Assembly (NCBI GenBank): GCA_964358175.1
Contig: CAYHOI010000031.1
Span: forward strand, 1 to 18,999
Length of the DNA stretch: 18,999 nucleotides
Source of the DNA: CAYHOI01 sp964358175
GTDB lineage: Bacteria > Margulisbacteria > Riflemargulisbacteria > GWF2-35-9
Direction of reading: 5' to 3'
In this document: positions 14,403-18,999 of the stretch, in pieces
Numbering within the stretch: the stretch's first letter is position 1
Layout: each line of letters starts with the position of its first letter
The notes under the pieces: model-generated
What the model was told of the DNA's origin: nothing
The model's input: only the letters and a program-made list of their open reading frames with translations
The model's database searches: none
Position numbers and translations under genes: made by a program

Positions 14403-16316
14403 TTATTTATAGCTCCTCTCGGAGAGTGCCACCTCAGTGAACACGAGTTCTTCTTTGTGTAAACTGGGCGGGTTATTTTCACCGGTATACTGCCATGCTG
14501 CAACATGTCCGAACGTTGTGTCATCGCGAAGAGCTTCGCCTTCCTCTGTCCTACTCTCCACTCGAAAATGTCCGCCACACGATTCTCGGCGATACAGAGC
14601 ATCCTGTACAAGGAGGGAGGAGAAATCAATAAAGTCTGCAATACGCCAGGCACGTTCGAGGGCTTGGTTGAGATCATTTTCGCGGCCGACAATGGCCACG
14701 TTTTCCCAAAACTCGTTTCGTATGGACGTGATTTTGGACAGAGCTTCTTGTAGACCTGTTTCGTGACGAGCCATGCCACATTTTTCCCACAGGACATGCC
14801 CAAGTTCCTTGTGAAAATCATTGACGGTTCGCTTTCCCTTGATGGAGAGAAGCTTGGAGAGGCGCATTTTCACATCCTGGGTTGCTTGTTTAAAAGCGTC
14901 ATGCGAAGCCTGATCCTTGCCGGGTGCTACATTGTCCAGGTAATGGCCTATGGTCGCAGGAAGGATGAAGTACCCGTCCGCAAGGCCTTGCATCAAGGCA
15001 CTGGCTCCGAGTCGATTGGCTCCATGGTCGGAGAAGTTTGCTTCACCCAGCACAAATAATCCTGGGACCGTGCTCATGAGATTATAGTCGACCCACAGTC
15101 CGCCCATCGCGTAATGGATTGCGGGATAAATCATCATGGGTTTTTCGTAAGGATTCTCATCTGTAATACGCTGGTACATTTCAAAAAGATTTCCATATTT
15201 CTCGGCGATAGCTGGTTGTCCCTGTCGCGCTATCGCATCTTGGAAATCCAAATAGACGGCAAGCCCAGTCTCTCCAACGCCGTAGCCGGCATCACATTGC
15301 TCCTTGGCGTTTCGAGAGGCCAGATCTCGAGGAACCAGATTGCCAAATCGGGGGTATTTGCGTTCCAGATAATAATCTCGTTCATCTTGAGGAATTTGAT
15401 CAGGCGGACGAGGGTCTTGTTTTTGTTTGGGAACCCAAACACGACCATCATTTCGTAAACTTTCGCTCATCAGGGTCAGCTTCGATTGGTAGTCGCCATG
15501 GACAGGGATGCAGGTCGGGTGGATTTGGGTATAACAGGGATTGGCCATGAATGCCCCTTTTTTGTATGCACTCCAGGCCGCAGAGACGTTGGAGTTTTTG
15601 GCATTGGTAGACAGGTAAAAACAGTTTCCATATCCGCCGGTCGCTAGAACCACAGCATCGGCACTGTGCGACTCGATCTCACCGGTGAGGAGGTTGCGAA
15701 CGATGATGCCCTTGGCTTGTCCATCAATGACCACAAGATCCAGCATGTCCCTGCGCGGAAATAGCTGGACATGTCCAGCGCTCACTTCCTTCATCAGGGC
15801 GCCATAAGCTCCCAGAAGTAGTTGCTGACCCGTTTGTCCTCGAGCAAAGAAGGTGCGCGAAACCTGTGCGCCACCGAAGGAGCGATTGTCTAGCAGTCCC
15901 CCATATTCTCTTGCGAAAGGGACACCCTGTGCGACACAGTGGTCAATAATCAGATTGCTGATTTGAGCCAGGCGGTACACATTGGCTTCCCGACTCCGAA
16001 AATCGCCCCCCTTGATCGTGTCATAAAAAAGCCGAAAGACGCTATCGCCGTCCCCCTGATAATTTTTAGCAGCATTGATCCCGCCCTGAGCTGCAATACT
16101 GTGTGCACGTCTTGGACTATCGTGATAGGTGAAGGTCTTGACCTGATAGCCGAGCTCACCAAGGGTGGCGGAGGCAGAGCTTCCGGCAAGACCCGTACCG
16201 ACGACGATCACGGTATACTTTCGTTTATTGGAGGGGGTGACCAGCTTCTGGTGAAACACGTGGGAGGCCCATTTGTCAGCCAAGTCTCCCGATGGAACAG
16301 AAGGGTTTAAAGACAT
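14403..16316 (-). CDS. sdhA: Succinate dehydrogenase/fumarate reductase flavoprotein subunit
   Basis: FAD subunit that interconverts succinate and fumarate on the cytoplasmic side of the membrane. From the ATG at 16316 the product is 637 residues. It has the FAD-binding VVGTGLAGSSA (39-49), the covalent-flavin histidine H72 in RRAHSIAAQGG, H266 (QIHPT), the catalytic arginine R330 (NLVPRDLASR), H401 (HYAMGGL) and GEANFSDHGANRLG (424-437). The open frame runs 27 codons further upstream inside sdhC, but the extension is unconserved. The chosen start lies 10 nt inside sdhC, behind a weak GGTGG. This is the long SdhA of B-type enzymes, which can work in either direction depending on the quinone. 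Confidence 0.96.
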   Translation of the reverse strand: MSLNPSVPSGDLADKWASHVFHQKLVTPSNKRKYTVIVVGTGLAGSSASATLGELGYQVKTFTYHDSPRRAHSIAAQGGINAAKNYQGDGDSVFRLFYDTIKGGDFRSREANVYRLAQISNLIIDHCVAQGVPFAREYGGLLDNRSFGGAQVSRTFFARGQTGQQLLLGAYGALMKEVSAGHVQLFPRRDMLDLVVIDGQAKGIIVRNLLTGEIESHSADAVVLATGGYGNCFYLSTNAKNSNVSAAWSAYKKGAFMANPCYTQIHPTCIPVHGDYQSKLTLMSESLRNDGRVWVPKQKQDPRPPDQIPQDERDYYLERKYPRFGNLVPRDLASRNAKEQCDAGYGVGETGLAVYLDFQDAIARQGQPAIAEKYGNLFEMYQRITDENPYEKPMMIYPAIHYAMGGLWVDYNLMSTVPGLFVLGEANFSDHGANRLGASALMQGLADGYFILPATIGHYLDNVAPGKDQASHDAFKQATQDVKMRLSKLLSIKGKRTVNDFHKELGHVLWEKCGMARHETGLQEALSKITSIRNEFWENVAIVGRENDLNQALERAWRIADFIDFSSLLVQDALYRRESCGGHFRVESRTEEGEALRDDTTFGHVAAWQYTGENNPPSLHKEELVFTEVALSERSYK

Positions 16317-16963
16317 ACAACCACCAGTATAGAAAGAAACCCCAGAGAAATCAAAGCCCCGGTGGCATAACTGAGAATCGTCATTTCGCGAACCCATCGT
16401 CTCAGGCCGAAGGTCTGAAAGACACTCTGTATGGCATGGCTGAGATGTATTCCCAGGATGATGATCACAAATCCATATCCGATCAGTCGAATAGGATTGG
16501 CTAAGGTATTTCGGACTACGCCATATAACCCTAGGTCTACGCCGTTCCAGAGAGAGGCGGGCGGAAGATGTGATGCAAACGTGAAATCATGCAGATGCAC
16601 AAATAAAAACACCAGAAGAACCACACCGGTGTACGGCATGGATCGGGCTGCGAATGAGCGGTTTCCAGGGATGAGTGCTCGATGATAAGAAGTGCCACGC
16701 GCGCGCCGATTCTGTATAACCACCATGAGAGACAGGGTGATATGAACCACGAACAAAAGAACGAATCCCGTCTCCAGAAATCGAAGGAGAAGTCCGAAAG
16801 AATGTAAATGCTCAACATAGCCGTTAAAGGCCGATGGTCCAGCAAGAAGAAACAGATTACCGATCAAATGAGGAATCAAAAAGGCGAGGATCAAGACCAG
16901 TCCAGTGAGAGCAATGAGCTGCTTTTTGCCGAGGGAGGAGGATAGATAGGATCGAAGAATCAT
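16307..16963 (-). CDS. sdhC: Succinate dehydrogenase/fumarate reductase cytochrome b subunit (five-helix, B-type)
   Basis: Membrane anchor with the quinone site. The 218 residues hold five hydrophobic segments (about 15-38, 56-83, 108-130, 158-180 and 195-217). Histidines H32 (IPHLIGN), H74 (VVHITLS), H123 (FVHLHDF) and H173/H176 (GIHLSHA) lie where the two haem b groups of B-type enzymes are bound. There is no separate SdhD, as expected for this class. The typical opening SLGKKQLIALTGL is present. The ATG at 16963 overlaps the upstream gamma-carbonic-anhydrase-like gene by 4 nt. Menaquinone is the usual partner of this type, but the sequence does not prove it. Confidence 0.94.
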   Translation of the reverse strand: MILRSYLSSSLGKKQLIALTGLVLILAFLIPHLIGNLFLLAGPSAFNGYVEHLHSFGLLLRFLETGFVLLFVVHITLSLMVVIQNRRARGTSYHRALIPGNRSFAARSMPYTGVVLLVFLFVHLHDFTFASHLPPASLWNGVDLGLYGVVRNTLANPIRLIGYGFVIIILGIHLSHAIQSVFQTFGLRRWVREMTILSYATGALISLGFLSILVVVCL

Positions 16964-17487
16964 GTGCCGACCTGTTGCCGGGCAAGTTCAGCTTGGGCAA
17001 TTTGTTGGTATTTCTGAGCCAGGTGAAAAGTTTCCTGTTTCTCAGCGTCTGTTACGGAGCGCGTAATTTTGCAGGGAAATCCCATCACGACACTTCCAGC
17101 GGAAATGATCGTTTTCTCAGGGATGAGTGTGCCGGCCGCGATAATGCAGTCATCCCCTATGGTAACGCCATTTAAAAGGAGAGCACCCATCCCGACTAAA
17201 ACCCGATTGCCTAACTGTGCGCCGTGAATGGTGGCTTGGTGTCCGATAACGCAATGATCGCCGATGACGACAGGGCAGTCATCCGCAACATGAATACAGC
17301 TCAGATCCTGGATATTGGTGTTTTTTCCGATGGAAATAGTGTTAATATCGCCACGAACAACAACATTGTACCAGACGGATGAACCCTCACCGATGGATAC
17401 ATCTCCGAGAATCATGGCACCTTTCGCGACAAATACACTCTGATCTATTGACATAAGTTGGGTAGCACCCCTTAGAATATAAGGCAT
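16960..17487 (-). CDS. Gamma-carbonic-anhydrase-like hexapeptide-repeat protein (YrdA/PaaY type)
   Basis: Left-handed beta-helix protein built from hexapeptide repeats, probably a trimer with metal at subunit interfaces. From the ATG at 17487 it has 175 residues. It shows VVRGDINTISIGKNTNIQD, the three candidate zinc-ligand histidines H66, H83 and H88 (IHVADD; GHQATIHG), and a helical C-terminal tail. An in-frame ATG at 17535 would add 16 residues not typical of the family; neither start has a clear ribosome binding site. The Cam-specific catalytic acid loop is not seen, so CO2 hydration is uncertain. It heads the sdhCAB-sucCD operon, its stop overlapping sdhC, and diverges from citrate synthase. 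A link to CO2/bicarbonate balance next to KorAB-dependent CO2 chemistry is a guess. Confidence 0.88.
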   Translation of the reverse strand: MPYILRGATQLMSIDQSVFVAKGAMILGDVSIGEGSSVWYNVVVRGDINTISIGKNTNIQDLSCIHVADDCPVVIGDHCVIGHQATIHGAQLGNRVLVGMGALLLNGVTIGDDCIIAAGTLIPEKTIISAGSVVMGFPCKITRSVTDAEKQETFHLAQKYQQIAQAELARQQVGT

Positions 17488-17573
17488 ACTGATCAAAAAG
17501 TGAATAGGTCTCGAAGTTCTCGTTTTTTTAGTCATTTAGGAAATTCAAATAATGATGAAGCGGAGGAAAAAAA

Positions 17574-18857
17574 ATGGATAATCTTATGGGGAAACTCTCG
17601 GTGCAACTTGGTGATTTGCGCCAGAAAATCAAGGAAAATTTAGAGACACACGGAGAAACTCAGGTCTCTACAGTAGATTTGTCGCAGGTCTTTGGAGGCC
17701 TTCGAGGGGTCATCGGTCTCTTTTGCGATACATCATCCGTGAAGCCGAATGAGGGACTCTTTGTTCGAGGACGCAAAATCAATGAGCTGGTGAACAATTT
17801 GCCGGAAGAAGTATTCTACTTGCTCTTAACTGGAACTTTGCCTAATGCAGAGGAGTTCTCTGAGCTTTCGTCTGCGCTTAAGGCACAAGCCACCTTGCCT
17901 GACTATGTGGTGAAGACGCTTTCGAGCTTGCCTGAAAATTCCCATCCTATGACGATGTTTAACCTGGGAATTCTGGCCATGCAGAATGAGTCTGTTTTTC
18001 ACAAGAAATACGAAGAGGGTATTTCCAAAAATGATCATTGGAAGTATACGCTTCAAGATGCGATCCGCTTGATGGCTGTTGTGCCAGCCATTGCTGCAGC
18101 GGTTTATCGAATTAAGTTTTTTAAGGGAGACTTGATTGCTCCGGATCCATCTCTGGATTGGGGATCCAATTTCGCTCACATGTTGGGTATCGGGGATGAT
18201 CAGGGGATTTTCGCTCAGCTGATGAAGTTATATCTTGTTTTGCACTGCGACCATGAGGGAGGTAACGCGAGCGCGTACACCAATACCGTTATCGATTCGA
18301 CACTCGCGGATGTGTTTTATTCGACCAGTGGGGCGTTCGGTGCTTTGGCGGGTCCCCTGCACGGGTTGGCCAATCAGGAGACCTTGAACTTTGTGCTCGA
18401 AATGGAGACGAAGATTGGAAGCGATTTTAGTGGCGAAGCTATCCGACGCTATGTGCTGGATGTTCTCGCGGCGGGTCGGGTGATTCCTGGCTTTGGTCAT
18501 GCGGTTTTGCGCGTTACGGATCCTCGTTTTGATGCATTCTATGAGTTTGGCCAAACCCATTGTAAAGACAGCAAAATGTACACAATGGTCTCACAGCTGA
18601 GTCAGTTGGTTCCGAATATTTTGTTGGAGCAGGGCAAAGTTTCTTCACCCTGGCCAAATGTAGACTGTATTTCAGGGTCGCTTCTGTATCATTACAGTCT
18701 GACCCAGACCAGCTACTACACAGTGCTTTTTGGCGTTTCTCGCGTGATGGGGTTGCTGGCGCAGTCAATCCTTAATCGAGGCATTCGTAATCCGATTACC
18801 CGTCCAAAATCCATCGACATGACGTGGCTTCAGAATAATGTGATCGCGAAGAAATAG
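17574..18857 (+). CDS. gltA: Citrate synthase of the mitochondrial-like class
   Basis: Condenses oxaloacetate and acetyl-CoA to citrate and CoA. The 427-residue protein is unlike the usual bacterial NADH-sensitive GltA and follows the eukaryote-type pattern: FGGLRGVIGLFCDTS near residue 40, LHCDHEGGNASAYT (223-236), GALAGPLHGLANQET (256-270), GFGHAVLRVTDPRFD (306-320), SSPWPNVDCISG and TSYYTVLFGVSR. The catalytic His, His and Asp positions of the family fall in those blocks and are intact. A strong GGAGG lies 7 nt before the ATG. The gene diverges from the gamma-CA-sdh-suc operon with 86 bp between starts. Some bacteria run this enzyme backwards to cleave citrate in a reversed oxidative TCA cycle; direction cannot be read from sequence. 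Confidence 0.95.
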   Translation: MDNLMGKLSVQLGDLRQKIKENLETHGETQVSTVDLSQVFGGLRGVIGLFCDTSSVKPNEGLFVRGRKINELVNNLPEEVFYLLLTGTLPNAEEFSELSSALKAQATLPDYVVKTLSSLPENSHPMTMFNLGILAMQNESVFHKKYEEGISKNDHWKYTLQDAIRLMAVVPAIAAAVYRIKFFKGDLIAPDPSLDWGSNFAHMLGIGDDQGIFAQLMKLYLVLHCDHEGGNASAYTNTVIDSTLADVFYSTSGAFGALAGPLHGLANQETLNFVLEMETKIGSDFSGEAIRRYVLDVLAAGRVIPGFGHAVLRVTDPRFDAFYEFGQTHCKDSKMYTMVSQLSQLVPNILLEQGKVSSPWPNVDCISGSLLYHYSLTQTSYYTVLFGVSRVMGLLAQSILNRGIRNPITRPKSIDMTWLQNNVIAKK

Positions 18858-18999
18858 CAGCATAGTTTCGCGCAGATTGACTGATGATAATTGTCCCATG
18901 GAATCAGTTTCTGGAAGCCCTATGGGCGGGTGAAATCATTAACCAAGGAACTGTTACGCAATAAGTTAAGTGTTTGATGCTACTTGGGGGCTAATCAAA

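Noticed and set aside
16317..16397. N-terminal extension of sdhA by 27 codons
   Set aside because: It lies inside sdhC, and the sequence is not of the SdhA type; the ATG at 16316 gives the normal N-terminus.
18884..18964. A 26-codon ORF downstream of citrate synthase (MIIVPWNQFLEALWAGE and so on)
   Set aside because: It has no good ribosome binding site, no recognised family, and lies at the window edge. Nothing else is seen between 18858 and 18999.

Overview
This 19 kb window is a bacterial chromosomal segment of moderate GC content. It is dense with central-metabolism genes that are mostly translationally coupled through ATGA or GTGA overlaps. The gene set points to a bacterium with a ferredoxin-linked TCA cycle: a 2-oxoacid:ferredoxin oxidoreductase (korAB) in place of 2-oxoglutarate dehydrogenase, a five-helix cytochrome b type succinate dehydrogenase/fumarate reductase (sdhCAB), sucCD, and a citrate synthase of the mitochondrial-like class. 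The sequence alone does not fix the lineage. Such combinations occur in several non-proteobacterial Gram-negative phyla and some deltaproteobacteria-like groups.

Layout from left to right. Positions 1-130 hold no gene I can support. On the minus strand, trpB-trpA (2043-131) encode tryptophan synthase. A divergent intergenic region of about 145 bp (2044-2188) carries candidate promoters for both directions and a perfect CCGGAA-G-TTCCGG palindrome. On the plus strand follow a stand-alone CheY-type receiver (2189-2545) and an unrecognised 180-residue protein (2605-3147). The 3' end of that gene overlaps rsmA by 45 bp tail to tail. On the minus strand, 7577-3103 is a tightly coupled unit korA-korB-pdxA-rsmA, with a candidate sigma70-type promoter upstream.

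Positions 7578-9222 are the accessory, decayed part. They hold an unrecognised minus-strand ORF that may be frameshifted, an intrinsic terminator, a strong 12-bp-stem inverted repeat, and an insertion-sequence scar. In the scar, the N-terminus of an ISNCY-like transposase is joined out of frame to the C-terminus of an IS1634-family transposase. Just beyond the scar lies a promoter whose spacer and -10 element are covered by a 7-7-7 inverted repeat. It reads into two hemerythrin-type genes: a RIC/ScdA di-iron repair protein fused to a C-terminal DUF2249 domain (9223-10200), and a DUF1858-DUF438-hemerythrin-PAS protein (10212-11633). These form a likely nitrosative/oxidative stress or redox-sensing operon.

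The right part is a minus-strand operon running from 17487 down to 11637: a gamma-carbonic-anhydrase-like protein, sdhC, sdhA, sdhB, sucC, sucD. A plus-strand citrate synthase gene (17574-18857) diverges from its head. KorAB, SucCD, SdhCAB and citrate synthase together cover citrate synthesis plus the span from 2-oxoglutarate to fumarate, with ferredoxin and quinone as electron carriers, so this part could run oxidatively or reductively. No aconitase, isocitrate dehydrogenase, fumarase, malate dehydrogenase or ATP-citrate lyase is in the window. Positions 18858-18999 hold nothing I can support. No rRNA, tRNA or CRISPR was seen.
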